The position numbers were made by a program, and so were the translations under genes. Below are positions 26,372 to 34,824 of a stretch of 64,000 nucleotides of DNA, in pieces. How positions within the stretch are numbered: position 1 is the first letter of the stretch; each line of letters begins with the position of its first letter. Below the pieces are notes generated by a model. That model worked only from the letters and a program-made list of their open reading frames with translations. It was not told the DNA's origin and made no database searches. The stretch is from positions 1 to 64,000 of the forward strand of contig NZ_QJRJ01000081.1 of NCBI RefSeq assembly GCF_003254625.1, in the 5' to 3' direction. Origin of the DNA: Flavobacterium ginsenosidimutans (GTDB lineage Bacteria; Bacteroidota; Bacteroidia; Flavobacteriales; Flavobacteriaceae).

Positions 26372-26407
26372 CAATTTGCACAAAACTGCAAAGCTTTGTA
26401 CAAATTG
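26372..26407. promoter_or_regulatory. Dyad operator candidate
   Basis: CAATTTGCACAAA (26372-26384) and TTTGTACAAATTG (26395-26407) are inverted repeats with one mismatch and a 10-bp spacer, in the upstream region of the oxidoreductase gene at 25292. A related GTACAAATT/GTACATTTGTAC pattern occurs before the oxidoreductase at 39991. Confidence 0.45.
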
Positions 26408-26441
26408 GATTTAGTTATGAAAATTATGAAGGAGGCGGCTA

Positions 26442-27245
26442 TTAAAGATGTTTTCCCAAGTTTAATTCAACATCACCAGAAGTCTGCAGGCCATTATCTA
26501 AAAGTCTTTTTATACGTTGTCTGCTTTCCGGTGATTCTAAAGATTGAAAGAAACGGGTCTGTGTTTCCATAATATGGTCATTTTTTGGCAGCACTGCTCT
26601 TTCATTCATTATCGATTTTATAGAAGCAATGGCAAACTTGTCAAATGAGGCAATTCTCTCGGCAAAATTCGTAACAAAAGCGTCCAGTTCAGCGTCTGGA
26701 ACTGCACGGTTAACCCACCCGTAAAGAGCAGCAGTTTCAGCATCATAATCGTTTCCGCTTAAAATGATTTCTAAAGCTCTTGCTTTTCCGGTTAGAAGGT
26801 GTAAACGTTCTAGTCCTCCTCCGCCTGGAAATGAACCTATTCCGATTTCTGGCTGGCCGAAAAAAGCTTTTTCTTTACTGGCAAAACGAATATCAAAAGC
26901 CTGTACAAACTCGCTTCCCAGACCTCTTGCCCTTCCTCTTATCGATGCAATACTTACGAATGAGGCCTGCTCGAGACGTTTTGCAATGTCTGGCCATGAA
27001 ATTGAAAGTCCTGTTTTCCCTGTACCTTTTGGAAAATCAGTAATATTTAGAAGTTCAACATGTGCCACAAAAAAGTCAGGGTTTGCACTTTCAAAAACAA
27101 CAACTTTTAGATTTTCTTCTGCTTCCATTTCATCCATTAAAACAATCAGCTGTTTTGAAAAAGCAGCATCAAAAACGTTAACAGGTGGATTTTCTATCCT
27201 TACTTTCCAGTAAGATTCACTTATTTTTTGTGTTGTAAAAATCAT
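26442..27245 (-). CDS. Enoyl-CoA hydratase/isomerase family protein
   Basis: 267 residues of the crotonase fold. VVFESANPDFFVAHVELLNI matches the first part of the oxyanion hole (usual F(S/C)AGxDL is degenerate), and ASIRGRARGLGSEFVQAFDIRFAS, FGQPEIGIGSFPGGGGLERL and VNRAVPDAELDAFV follow the family order. The normally conserved Glu in GxPExxxGxxPG is kept (PEIGIGSFPGGG). Some members are not enoyl-CoA hydratases, and the substrate is unknown. It lies 33 bp downstream of the alpha/beta hydrolase on the minus strand and is probably co-transcribed with it. Confidence 0.82.
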   Translation of the reverse strand: MIFTTQKISESYWKVRIENPPVNVFDAAFSKQLIVLMDEMEAEENLKVVVFESANPDFFVAHVELLNITDFPKGTGKTGLSISWPDIAKRLEQASFVSIASIRGRARGLGSEFVQAFDIRFASKEKAFFGQPEIGIGSFPGGGGLERLHLLTGKARALEIILSGNDYDAETAALYGWVNRAVPDAELDAFVTNFAERIASFDKFAIASIKSIMNERAVLPKNDHIMETQTRFFQSLESPESRQRIKRLLDNGLQTSGDVELNLGKHL

Positions 27246-27278
27246 GATTAAGAATTTTAATTATTAGTGTAGAATTTA

Positions 27279-28111
27279 TTAACTGAGAAACAAACTGATG
27301 TAGCCCGCAATAAGAACAGGCTCCTGATGCTGAAGTCCGTGTCCGGCATCGTTGATAATAATGTGCTGCATTGAAGGTGCATGTCTCAAAAGAGGGAACC
27401 AGTTTTCTACAGCAAAACTAATATCATGATCAGCTGATATGACTAAAACCGGATTTTTCAGCGTTTTATATTGGCCGCGATAATCATGAATGTCTTTTTT
27501 CATCATTGCGGAACCTTCAAAATATTTTTGAAATTGCTCTGGAGTGGAAGGAATTTTAGTGCGGTCAAGTTTTACCGCTATCCGATCAAAAGAAGCTTTA
27601 GAGGCAGCCCTGCTTTTTTCAGATGAAGGCTCAAAAAAAGCAACCGTTTCGTCTTCAAGATCATTTACAGGTTTAAGCGCTCTTTCAAAGAAAGTTTTGT
27701 CAAAAGGAACTTCATTAATGCCGGGAGGATTTGTACCAATAAGAACTACTTTAGCTACTTTGTCTCTATTCATGAAAAGAGCAGTCTGCGCGACAAGTCC
27801 GCCGTAAGACCATCCTGCAGCATGAAATTTATTAATGCCTAAATTTTCCATTAATTTTACTCCAACAGCAGCTACTTCGGCGATGTCAGACGACAGTTCT
27901 CCTTCCGATTCTCCAATTCCAGGGTAATCAAATAATACAATAGTGTGTTTTTCTGCGAGTGTATCCAAAAATAGCGGATCCCATGTATCGAGTATTCCAC
28001 GGAAACGATTATAAAATAATATAGGATCTCCCTTCCGAAATGGCGGAACGCCATTTTGAGGGAATTGATGATGCTGAACTGGGTTTGGGAATTTGAAAAA
28101 TTCGAATTCAT
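27279..28111 (-). pseudogene. Alpha/beta hydrolase with 1-nt frameshift near its N-terminus
   Basis: The main frame (27968 to 27279, TTG start) encodes 229 residues with LFDYPGIGESEG, nucleophile GWSYGGLVAQ and H in NDAGHGLQHQ. In-frame sequence upstream continues the homology without any start codon: GDPILFYNRFRGILDTWDPL. The natural N-terminus, MNSNFSNSQTQFSIINSLKM and then AFRHFG, is read in a second frame from the ATG at 28111. The two frames meet at 28033-28034, where GGAAGGGAG would need one extra A to read F-G-K-G-D-P. The intact protein would be about 277 residues and is a paralogue of the hydrolase at 30227. A recent 1-bp deletion or a sequencing error are both possible. Confidence 0.82.
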
Positions 28112-28137
28112 CGTAAAGGCTTTTAAATTTGCATACT

Positions 28138-28145
28138 CAAAATTA
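28138..28145 (-). promoter_or_regulatory. TAnnTTTG -7 box for frameshifted hydrolase
   Basis: Minus-strand TAATTTTG, 26 bp before the ATG at 28111; its position supports that ATG as the natural start. Confidence 0.5.
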
Positions 28146-28183
28146 TGTAAAGCCGTTACCTTCTTATTTCACAAAACACGAAA

Positions 28184-29083
28184 TTACCTGTACTTTTCCC
28201 TGATTTCGCCCGGTGTGTAGGTTTTGTTTTTTTTAAAGAGTCTGGAGAAATAAGAAGCATTGTCAAATCCCAGCTGATAGGCAATATCGCTGACATTCAT
28301 ATCGGTTTGAAGCAATAATATTTCCGCCTGTTCGGTTACATATTCATGTATGAGGTTAATGGTAGTTTTCCCAGTTTCCAATCTTATCAGGTCGGTTAGA
28401 TAATTGGGAGATAAATTCAATTCATCCGCAATGGAGGCTACTGTTGGGACACTTTTTACAGGCACTGATAAATCATTATAATACTGCTGTAAAAGTGTTT
28501 TTACTTTTGATGAAACAGAAGCAGAAGCAGTATTTGATCCATTTTCTTTAAACTGTCTTTCGTAGTAGAGCTCTGAATAAGTTAGGATTACATTCAGTAG
28601 TGAGAGGATTACATCTTCACTGGCATTGTTTGTATTATTTAGAAGTTCAAGATGGATTTTGGTAAACAGCCATGTTATAGTTTCTTCTTCCTCGGGAGTC
28701 ATAAACAGAGCATCGCTGATTTCATAGCTGAAATATTTATACTGGCTGATCTTCTGTGCAATGGGATGCTTTTTAATCAGGTCAGGATGAAATACAAAAG
28801 CATACCCGTCCCAGAAAGTAAGTGATTCCCATGATACGACCTGGCCGGGGCTGCTGAAAAGCAGTAAGCCATTATCTGTTTTATATTTATTTGCGCCGTA
28901 TTTGATATCACCGGTAAAGTTCTTTTTTAATGAAACCTTAAACATGTTAACCTGAATTTCTTTGCTTGACTGTGGGAAATTAGGAATAGCCTGCTTGCAA
29001 ACCCTGCTGTCCATCAAGGGATGAAAAGGTTCTGAAAGATTTAAGTATTTATTATAGGCCGATAGGTTCTCAAAAACTTTCAT
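28184..29083 (-). CDS. AraC-family transcriptional regulator
   Basis: 299 residues from the ATG at 29083. A longer frame to 29122 exists, but a TATATTTG -7 box at 29108-29115 lies inside that extension, so the downstream start is preferred. The N-terminal 180 residues are a beta-rich sensor domain (KYKTDNGLLLFSSPGQVV) shared with the AraC paralogues at 29228, 33863 and 36409. The C-terminal HTH_18 has VASIADELNLSPNYLTDLIRLETG and VSDIAYQLGFDNASYFSRLFKK. It lies just upstream of the hydrolase/enoyl-hydratase pair, which it may control. Confidence 0.9.
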   Translation of the reverse strand: MKVFENLSAYNKYLNLSEPFHPLMDSRVCKQAIPNFPQSSKEIQVNMFKVSLKKNFTGDIKYGANKYKTDNGLLLFSSPGQVVSWESLTFWDGYAFVFHPDLIKKHPIAQKISQYKYFSYEISDALFMTPEEEETITWLFTKIHLELLNNTNNASEDVILSLLNVILTYSELYYERQFKENGSNTASASVSSKVKTLLQQYYNDLSVPVKSVPTVASIADELNLSPNYLTDLIRLETGKTTINLIHEYVTEQAEILLLQTDMNVSDIAYQLGFDNASYFSRLFKKNKTYTPGEIREKYR

Positions 29084-29107
29084 GTATTCTTTATATTTAG
29101 TGGTACA

Positions 29108-29115
29108 CAAATATA
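29108..29115 (-). promoter_or_regulatory. TAnnTTTG -7 box for AraC gene
   Basis: Minus-strand TATATTTG, 24 bp before the ATG at 29083; it decides the start codon of that gene. Confidence 0.55.
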
Positions 29116-29227
29116 TGGACATAGTAAGAAAAAAAAACTGGAATGCGTGTTTACTTTTTATGTAATTCGAGTGTCGTCGGTGTTTTCTGCATTGTCATTA
29201 TTTATTTTCATTGGATGAAACTAATTA

Positions 29228-30115
29228 TTAGTTCAAAGAATGCTTAAAATCGAGTGGACGTAATCCTGTCTGCTTTTTAAAAAGCCTGCTAAAGTAGGAT
29301 GCATTTTCAAATCCCAATTGAAAAGCAATTTCGGCAACACCTTTATCTCCTGAACGGAGTAAATTTTTGGCTTCGCTTATCAAATAGATATGTATTAACT
29401 CAATAGCGGTTTTACCGGTTTCCTGTTTCAATAAATCGCTTAAATATCTTGGCGATAAAAGTAATTGTGAGGCTAATAAAGCAACACTTGGCAGACCATC
29501 TTCTTTCAATTTTCCATTGTTTAAGTGCTGCTTTAGAGCGGTAGTAAACTTAGAAACTATCCTGCCCGATAATTGTTTTCTGTCGATAAATTGTCTTTTA
29601 TAGAAACGCTGTACATATTTTAAAATAGATGCTACATGACTTAATATGATTTCTCTAGTAAATTCATCAGGATTTGCCAGATATTCTATGTTTATCTTAT
29701 TGTGCAGTTCCCAGATAATCAGCTCTTCAGCAGGAGACAGATGGATGGCTTCGTTAGTTTCATAATCAAAAAAAGCGTATTGCTGTATGATCGAATATAA
29801 TTCGTTACGGTACAAATAATCTTCATGTATAAATAACATAAAACCTTGTTCCTCAAGTTTTAAATTTTTCATTTCAATAATCTGGCGTGGTTTGGTAAAA
29901 AACATAGATCCATTGTCGTGATCGTAAGGAGTTTTACCATACATAATTGTCCCGGATTTAATTTTTTTAAATGCAATCATATAAGAATCAGTGGTGTATT
30001 CCCGGTTGCCCAGCGGACAGCTTGACTGGCAGCCCACAATACTAAATAGAGGATTTTGAGGCGCGGGCCAGCCGTTATCTTTATGTAATTCGCTTAATGT
30101 TTTATAATGTTTCAT
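29228..30115 (-). CDS. AraC-family transcriptional regulator
   Basis: 295 residues. The N-terminal sensor (about 1-180) has FKKIKSGTIMYGKTPYDHDN and GSMFFTKPRQII. This is nearly the same as in the regulator at 36409 (LKKIKSGHVLYGKTQYDHSS), so the two are recent paralogues. The C-terminal AraC HTH has VALLASQLLLSPRYLSDLLK and VAEIAFQLGFENASYFSRLF. No signal peptide or membrane part. It lies between the AraC gene at 28184 and the hydrolase at 30227, all on the minus strand. Effector unknown. Confidence 0.9.
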   Translation of the reverse strand: MKHYKTLSELHKDNGWPAPQNPLFSIVGCQSSCPLGNREYTTDSYMIAFKKIKSGTIMYGKTPYDHDNGSMFFTKPRQIIEMKNLKLEEQGFMLFIHEDYLYRNELYSIIQQYAFFDYETNEAIHLSPAEELIIWELHNKINIEYLANPDEFTREIILSHVASILKYVQRFYKRQFIDRKQLSGRIVSKFTTALKQHLNNGKLKEDGLPSVALLASQLLLSPRYLSDLLKQETGKTAIELIHIYLISEAKNLLRSGDKGVAEIAFQLGFENASYFSRLFKKQTGLRPLDFKHSLN

Positions 30116-30133
30116 CGTTAGAACATTGAAGAA

Positions 30134-30165
30134 ATTGCATTTGCTGTGAATGCAGCAAATGCAAT
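30134..30165 (-). terminator. Terminator-like hairpin after hydrolase at 30227
   Basis: ATTGCATTTGCT (30134-30145) and AGCAAATGCAAT (30154-30165) form a perfect 12-bp stem with one further G-C pair inside. It lies between the stop at 30227 and the next minus-strand start at 30115. The T-run is weak. Confidence 0.5.
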
Positions 30166-30226
30166 GTTATTATTCAGTCTATAATCAAAACTATCAATTG
30201 TTTAAAAATTGATGATTACAGACTAT

Positions 30227-31066
30227 TTAATTATTCAAAAAATAATTTGCCTGGTTGACAAACATTTCAGGATACTGATAAAAAGAACCGTGTGCTGCAT
30301 CTGGATAATAAGTCAGTACTGCATTTGGTAATTCTTTAAACAGGGTGTATGAACTGTCAGAATCCATCATTTCATCATTGCTTCCTTGTATAAGCAAAAC
30401 CGGATGCGGTATTTTTTTCAGGTTAACTGAAGGTTTTTCGGTACCCCAGTGCGTAATAGCTTTCATTTGTGCCATTACTGCTTGTTCTGTGGCAGCTTTT
30501 GTTCTGTCTTCTGTTCTGGAATATAAACGTTGTAATGCTGCCTTTCCTTTGTTTCTGCTCTCTTGTGATGAAGTAAAGAAAATATACAGAAAGATTTCCA
30601 TTGGTTCTTTCTCCTGTGCTTTGCCAATTAGCTGAGGGAAATTATGCAGTGCTTTTGTACCCTGCGGAGCTGCGCCTACAATAATTATTTTGTTAATTAA
30701 ATCAGGATGCTGTTCTCCTAAATACTGCGCAATAAAACCCCCTAACGAAAATCCCAGTACATCAATCTTGGCTATTCCTAACGCCTTAATAAAATTTACT
30801 GCGTCATTGGTCATAGCAAGAACATTGTCAGGAGTTTCTCCAGAGGAGTTTCCAACACCGGCATTGTCAAAAATGATTATTTCTCTTTCTGCGGCCAATC
30901 CATCTAAAATAATAGGATCCCAGTTGTCTAATGTCCCAGTAAAGTGCTGAAATCCTACTAATGGAATTGCAGATGGTTTTCCGAATCTGCGGTAAGCAAA
31001 ACTAACTCCGTTTGCCTCTATGTATTGTGTGGGTGCTGTTAGAGCATTTATTTCTAAAGTTTTCAT
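30227..31066 (-). CDS. Alpha/beta hydrolase
   Basis: 279 residues. The fold is complete: VGFQHFTGTLDNWDPIILDGL, IIIFDNAGVGNSSGETP, nucleophile S in LGFSLGGFIAQYLG, acid in LLIQGSNDEMMDSD and H in PDAAHGSFYQYPE. It resembles the frameshifted hydrolase at 27279 over its whole length, so the two are paralogues. Substrate unknown; the family includes esterases, lactonases and haloperoxidase-like enzymes. It is 38 bp downstream of the gene at 31105 and likely co-transcribed with it from the promoter at 31877. Confidence 0.88.
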   Translation of the reverse strand: MKTLEINALTAPTQYIEANGVSFAYRRFGKPSAIPLVGFQHFTGTLDNWDPIILDGLAAEREIIIFDNAGVGNSSGETPDNVLAMTNDAVNFIKALGIAKIDVLGFSLGGFIAQYLGEQHPDLINKIIIVGAAPQGTKALHNFPQLIGKAQEKEPMEIFLYIFFTSSQESRNKGKAALQRLYSRTEDRTKAATEQAVMAQMKAITHWGTEKPSVNLKKIPHPVLLIQGSNDEMMDSDSSYTLFKELPNAVLTYYPDAAHGSFYQYPEMFVNQANYFLNN

Positions 31067-31104
31067 GATTTTTTAATTTTGAGAATGAAAAAAAGTACTC
31101 ATTA

Positions 31105-31839
31105 TTATTCAAATGAGACATTTAGGATATCAATAGAAACCAATACAAGATCTGTTGAATAACTGTTATCTCCGTCATTCAGCACATAAATATTTCTTTT
31201 AGTCCCTGTTACAATGCCATCGAAATTTTTGTGGTTTTCTATGATCTGCACTGCAGATGAACCGCCTAAAACCTCAGGCCAGTAGTCGTGACGTTTTAAT
31301 AAGCCGTCAGCATCAAAATAAAATATTTGTCTTTTACTGTGCGTGGCAAATCCGTCAGGGTAAATGACTTCTAGTCTTTGGAGGATTGCTCCTTTTTCGT
31401 TCCAATCTTCCAATTGATTGATTTCAGCTCCAGGCACTAAAAAATTGAATGGGGCAGTAGCGTAGTTCCAAGTGGCATAACTCGAAAAATAAACTAATTG
31501 TGCTTTGGTCCACGGTGTTTCTACAGTATGTCCTTTAAAGGATTCTTTCGGATTTTCTAATTCTTCAATTAATGCGCCTTTATCATCGAAAAGAGCCACT
31601 TTTCCAGCTTCAAAACTTGATGTATAACCAGACTGAAAAAGATTTTTCCATGAAGCTTTTTGTTCAGTTAATGATCCGGTAAATTCTACGTCAGCAAGCG
31701 CATTTTCATGTCCCTTTACTGCCCATACAGCACCGCCGATATTGGCATGCAGTTTTAAAGTCTGAAATTTACCTGCATTTTGTATGCCTCCGTGGGCATC
31801 AAGCGCTTTGTTTACTAATTGTTGTGTTGATGTGTTCAT
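31105..31839 (-). CDS. Conserved protein of unknown function
   Basis: 244 residues, no signal peptide. It begins with a short helix (TQQLVNKALDAHGG) and continues as a beta-rich chain with LHANIGGAVWAVKG, FQSGYTSSFEAGKVALFDD, PWTKAQLVYFSSYATWNY and RQIFYFDADGLLKRHDYWPE. This recalls LolA/LolB-like half-barrels that bind lipids, but the family is not recognised with certainty. It is the first gene of a pair with the hydrolase at 30227. A TACTTTTG -7 box (31877-31884) and a degenerate copy of the SDR operator (31915-31942) lie upstream. Confidence 0.7.
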   Translation of the reverse strand: MNTSTQQLVNKALDAHGGIQNAGKFQTLKLHANIGGAVWAVKGHENALADVEFTGSLTEQKASWKNLFQSGYTSSFEAGKVALFDDKGALIEELENPKESFKGHTVETPWTKAQLVYFSSYATWNYATAPFNFLVPGAEINQLEDWNEKGAILQRLEVIYPDGFATHSKRQIFYFDADGLLKRHDYWPEVLGGSSAVQIIENHKNFDGIVTGTKRNIYVLNDGDNSYSTDLVLVSIDILNVSFE

Positions 31840-31876
31840 TTTTAGTTTTTAATGGTTGTTTTTTTATACATATTGA

Positions 31877-31884
31877 CAAAAGTA
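31877..31884 (-). promoter_or_regulatory. TAnnTTTG -7 box for 31105 operon
   Basis: Minus-strand TACTTTTG, 37 bp before the start at 31839 and 30 bp from the operator-like element at 31915. Confidence 0.55.
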
Positions 31885-31914
31885 TGGTTTGGGCTGCCGG
31901 CAGGATAGTTCAAA

Positions 31915-31942
31915 TCCACGAAAAAGCAGCACATAAACACGA
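31915..31942 (-). promoter_or_regulatory. Operator-like element, degenerate third copy
   Basis: 20 of 28 positions agree with the elements at 32865 and 36308, including AGCACA, AAA and the final ACGA, and the distance to the -7 box is the same (31 bp). Confidence 0.55.
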
Positions 31943-31957
31943 TTGCTGCCAGATGTC

Positions 31958-32782
31958 TTAATGTCCGTGAGCTGCAATGCTTACTTCTTTCCACTCGTCA
32001 ATTTCCGCAAGACGTTTTGTGTACACTTCTTTAACAGTATGGTAGGCAATTTTCCCAAGCAGTAAACGCTGAGGCGGATTGGCACTATTTGCCACTTTTA
32101 ATATCGCATCTACAGTAGCTTCTGGTTTCCCCCATGTTTCGGGATTTTCTCCAGATGATGCAAAGGCTTCTCTTACCGGATTATAATCTGCAATTTCAGC
32201 TGTTGTCTGTACGGCGGAGTTTCCAGCCCATTCTGTTGCAAAACCGTTTGGTTCGATTAAAGTAAATTTGATTCCCAGATGGGCAACTTCACTGGCAATA
32301 GTTTCGCTAAGCCCTTCTACCGCAAATTTAGAGGCATTGTATAAGCCTAATAAAGGCAGGGTAGTAATGCCTAAAAAACTTGAAACCTGTATGATATGTC
32401 CACTTTTTTGAGCTCTCATTACAGGAAGAACAGCTTGCGTTACCCATAATAATCCAAAGAAATTGGTTTCCATTTGTGCTCTCGCCTGTTCTTCGCTTGT
32501 TTCTTCCACTGTTCCAAAAAGGCCAAAACCTGCATTGTTAATTAAAATATCGATAGCGCCAAAATGCTCTTTAACTTTTGCTACGGCTTGAGTTACTTCG
32601 TTTTTTTTATTAACGTCTAATGAAATAGGGAGAATGTTACTGCCATATTTTTCGACCAGATCATCCAGTGCCGTAATGTTTCTTGCAGATGCTGCGACTT
32701 TATCGCCTGCTTTTAAAAAAGCTTCAGCCCATAGTTTTCCAAACCCTCTTGATGCTCCTGTGATAAAAATTATTCTTGCCAT
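31958..32782 (-). CDS. Short-chain dehydrogenase/reductase
   Basis: 274 residues of classical SDR type. ITGASRGFGKLWAEA is the NAD(P)-binding TGxxxGxG motif, ILINNAGFGLFG the NNAG motif, VSSFLG carries the catalytic Ser, and LYNASKFAVEG the YxxxK pair. Substrate unknown. It is a close paralogue of the SDR at 35410: same ends of the form GKxxxxxxxxVYxxxL. Both carry the same 28-bp element upstream at the same distance from the -7 box. Divergent from the SDR at 33021. Confidence 0.92.
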   Translation of the reverse strand: MARIIFITGASRGFGKLWAEAFLKAGDKVAASARNITALDDLVEKYGSNILPISLDVNKKNEVTQAVAKVKEHFGAIDILINNAGFGLFGTVEETSEEQARAQMETNFFGLLWVTQAVLPVMRAQKSGHIIQVSSFLGITTLPLLGLYNASKFAVEGLSETIASEVAHLGIKFTLIEPNGFATEWAGNSAVQTTAEIADYNPVREAFASSGENPETWGKPEATVDAILKVANSANPPQRLLLGKIAYHTVKEVYTKRLAEIDEWKEVSIAAHGH

Positions 32783-32826
32783 GATATCTAAATTTTAGTA
32801 TTTCTTATTGTTTTAAATTGATAGTA

Positions 32827-32834
32827 CAAAGATA
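32827..32834 (-). promoter_or_regulatory. TAnnTTTG -7 box for SDR at 31958
   Basis: Minus-strand TATCTTTG, 44 bp before the ATG at 32782; the 28-bp element begins 31 bp upstream of its first base. Confidence 0.6.
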
Positions 32835-32864
32835 TTTCTGCACTCTCAGAAGCAGTAAGACATA

Positions 32865-32892
32865 TCAGCGGAAGAATAGCACAGAAATACGA
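32865..32892. promoter_or_regulatory. 28-bp operator candidate, copy 1
   Basis: Identical over 28 bp to 36308-36335; starts TCAGCGGAAG and ends AAATACGA. It lies between the divergent SDR genes at 31958 and 33021 and could act on both. Confidence 0.7.
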
Positions 32893-33020
32893 ATGATGGT
32901 AAATTAAACAGTCTTAAATCTTTTAAAACAGAGAAATGTATATGTAATGCCAAGAAATGCATACATGCATCAGAGACTTTCGTTAGAACTTTGCCTTATA
33001 AATTTTAACTTATTTTAATT

Positions 33021-33824
33021 ATGAAAAAGACAGTATTTATAACAGGAGCTTCTTCCGGATTTGGAAAAGCCAGTGCTTTATTGTTTAATAGCAAGGGATG
33101 GAATGTTATTGCTGCAATGCGCACGCCGCAAAAGGAATCAGAACTTTCTCAATTAGAGAATGTATTAGTGGTGAAATTAGATGTAACTGACAGTTTAAGT
33201 ATTGACGAGGCAGTCAGAAAAGGAGTGGAGGTTTTCGGGAATATTGATGTCTTAGTCAATAGTGCCGGCTATGGGTTGATGGGAGTTTTTGAAGTTTCTG
33301 ATCAGATACAGATAAAAAGACAATTTGATGTCAATGTCTTTGGTTTGATGGAAGTCACCAAGACGGTACTTCCATTTATGAGGAAAAATAAAAGCGGTTC
33401 AATTATCAATATTTCTTCTTTTGGTGGAGTAAATGCAGGAGCATTTTCCAGCTTATACAGCAGTTCAAAATTTGCAGTTGAGGGATTTTCGGAAGCCTTA
33501 TCTCATGAATTGGCTTTTTTAAATATTGCTGTAAAAATAATTGAGCCTGGAAGTGTTCCTACGAACTTTAGAAATGGCATAGAAATGATTCAAAACACTA
33601 TCGAGGATTATAATTCTGAATTGGCTTCCTTCATTCCAAAATTTATTAAAAGAACAGAACACCTATCTAAGGCCGCAGCAGAAGACGTCGCACAGACCAT
33701 ATGGACTGCAGCAACGGATGAAGCTGTAAAACTGCGTTATGTAACGGGTGACGATTCCCAGTATTATATTGATCTGAAAACTAAAAATGCAGAAGCTGAA
33801 TATTTAAGATTGATGAGAAATTGA
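33021..33824 (+). CDS. Short-chain dehydrogenase/reductase
   Basis: 267 residues. ITGASSGFGKASALLF binds the cofactor, VLVNSAGYGLMG replaces the usual NNAG by NSAG, INISSFGG contains the catalytic Ser and LYSSSKFAVEG the Tyr-Lys pair. It is more distant from the two other SDRs in the region, which share a different C-terminus. The AraC regulator at 33863 starts 38 bp downstream on the same strand, so the two probably form an operon. The 28-bp operator copy 1 lies 129 bp upstream. Substrate unknown. Confidence 0.92.
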   Translation: MKKTVFITGASSGFGKASALLFNSKGWNVIAAMRTPQKESELSQLENVLVVKLDVTDSLSIDEAVRKGVEVFGNIDVLVNSAGYGLMGVFEVSDQIQIKRQFDVNVFGLMEVTKTVLPFMRKNKSGSIINISSFGGVNAGAFSSLYSSSKFAVEGFSEALSHELAFLNIAVKIIEPGSVPTNFRNGIEMIQNTIEDYNSELASFIPKFIKRTEHLSKAAAEDVAQTIWTAATDEAVKLRYVTGDDSQYYIDLKTKNAEAEYLRLMRN

Positions 33825-33862
33825 AATTAGCTTATATTTGAGTTATTAATGAGATAAAAGCA

Positions 33863-34768
33863 ATGCTGGAAAAATTTGTAAATATAGATACGATCGCTGA
33901 CCTTCATCATTATTACAACTACGGGAGTCCTAAGCATCCGCTCATCACAATAATTGATTTGAAGGCAGTAAAGACGAGAAACAGGGGAGTTGAAGATGCC
34001 TTTTACAGGCTCGGACTTTATACTGTTGTTTTTAAAAAGTTTAAAGGAGAGTTGAGATATGGCCGGTCAACTTATGATTTTCAGGACGGATCATTAATGT
34101 TTGCAGCACCAAATCAAGTTTTGAGTCCAAGTGAAAATACAATAATCGAAGAGGGGTGGTTTCTTGCCTTTCATCCGGATTTACTTTATGGATCTTTACT
34201 GGGGAAAAATATCGGTTCTTATTCTTTTTTCAGATATAATGTGAATGAAGCCCTGCATATTTCAGATGTGGAAAGAAAAACTTTAGAAGAAAGCATTCAA
34301 AAAATTGCAGTGGAATATTCCCAGAACATGGACAAGCATACGCAGGGTTTGATTGTCAGCAATCTTGAGCTTATGCTGCAATATTGTGACCGTTTTTATA
34401 ATCGTCAGTTCTTAACCAGATCCAAAGTAAATAATGATTTCATACAGCAGTTTGAAGATCTGCTGCAAAATTATTTTGAAGCTGACGATCTGGCCGATAA
34501 GGGGCTTCCTGAAGTTAAATATTTTGCCGAACAGTTAAATTTGTCCGCCAATTATCTATCCGATCTGCTAAATAAATACACAGGCAAAACCACTATTGAG
34601 CATATTCATCTTCAATTGGTGGAAAAAGCTAAATCAATTTTATGGGGATCCAATAAAAGTGTCAGTGAGATTGCATATAGTTTAGGATTCGATCATCCCT
34701 CTCATTTTAGTAAAATATTTAAAATGAAAACCGGAAAGTCTCCAAAGAACTTTAGACTTGCGCAGTAA
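33863..34768 (+). CDS. AraC-family transcriptional regulator
   Basis: 301 residues. The N-terminal sensor domain has FKKFKGELRYGRSTYDFQDGSLMFAAPNQVL, as in the other AraC paralogues of this block. The C-terminal HTH has VKYFAEQLNLSANYLSDLLNKYTG and VSEIAYSLGFDHPSHFSKIFK. It follows the SDR at 33021 by 38 bp, so it is probably co-expressed with it. A perfect bidirectional terminator follows. Effector unknown. Confidence 0.9.
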   Translation: MLEKFVNIDTIADLHHYYNYGSPKHPLITIIDLKAVKTRNRGVEDAFYRLGLYTVVFKKFKGELRYGRSTYDFQDGSLMFAAPNQVLSPSENTIIEEGWFLAFHPDLLYGSLLGKNIGSYSFFRYNVNEALHISDVERKTLEESIQKIAVEYSQNMDKHTQGLIVSNLELMLQYCDRFYNRQFLTRSKVNNDFIQQFEDLLQNYFEADDLADKGLPEVKYFAEQLNLSANYLSDLLNKYTGKTTIEHIHLQLVEKAKSILWGSNKSVSEIAYSLGFDHPSHFSKIFKMKTGKSPKNFRLAQ

Positions 34769-34783
34769 ATCTGCTTTATAAAA

Positions 34784-34824
34784 AAAAGAGAAAGACCAGC
34801 TTAAAAAGCTGGTCTTTCTCTTTT
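34784..34824. terminator. Bidirectional terminator between convergent genes
   Basis: A perfect 19-bp stem (34784-34802 and 34806-34824) with an AAA loop has A-runs on the left and T-runs on the right. It terminates the AraC gene on the plus strand and the CMD-family gene on the minus strand, and overlaps the latter's stop codon by 2 bp. Confidence 0.9.

Noticed and set aside
29084..29122. 13-residue N-terminal extension of the AraC gene at 28184
   Set aside because: A TATATTTG promoter box lies within it, so translation should begin at the downstream ATG.
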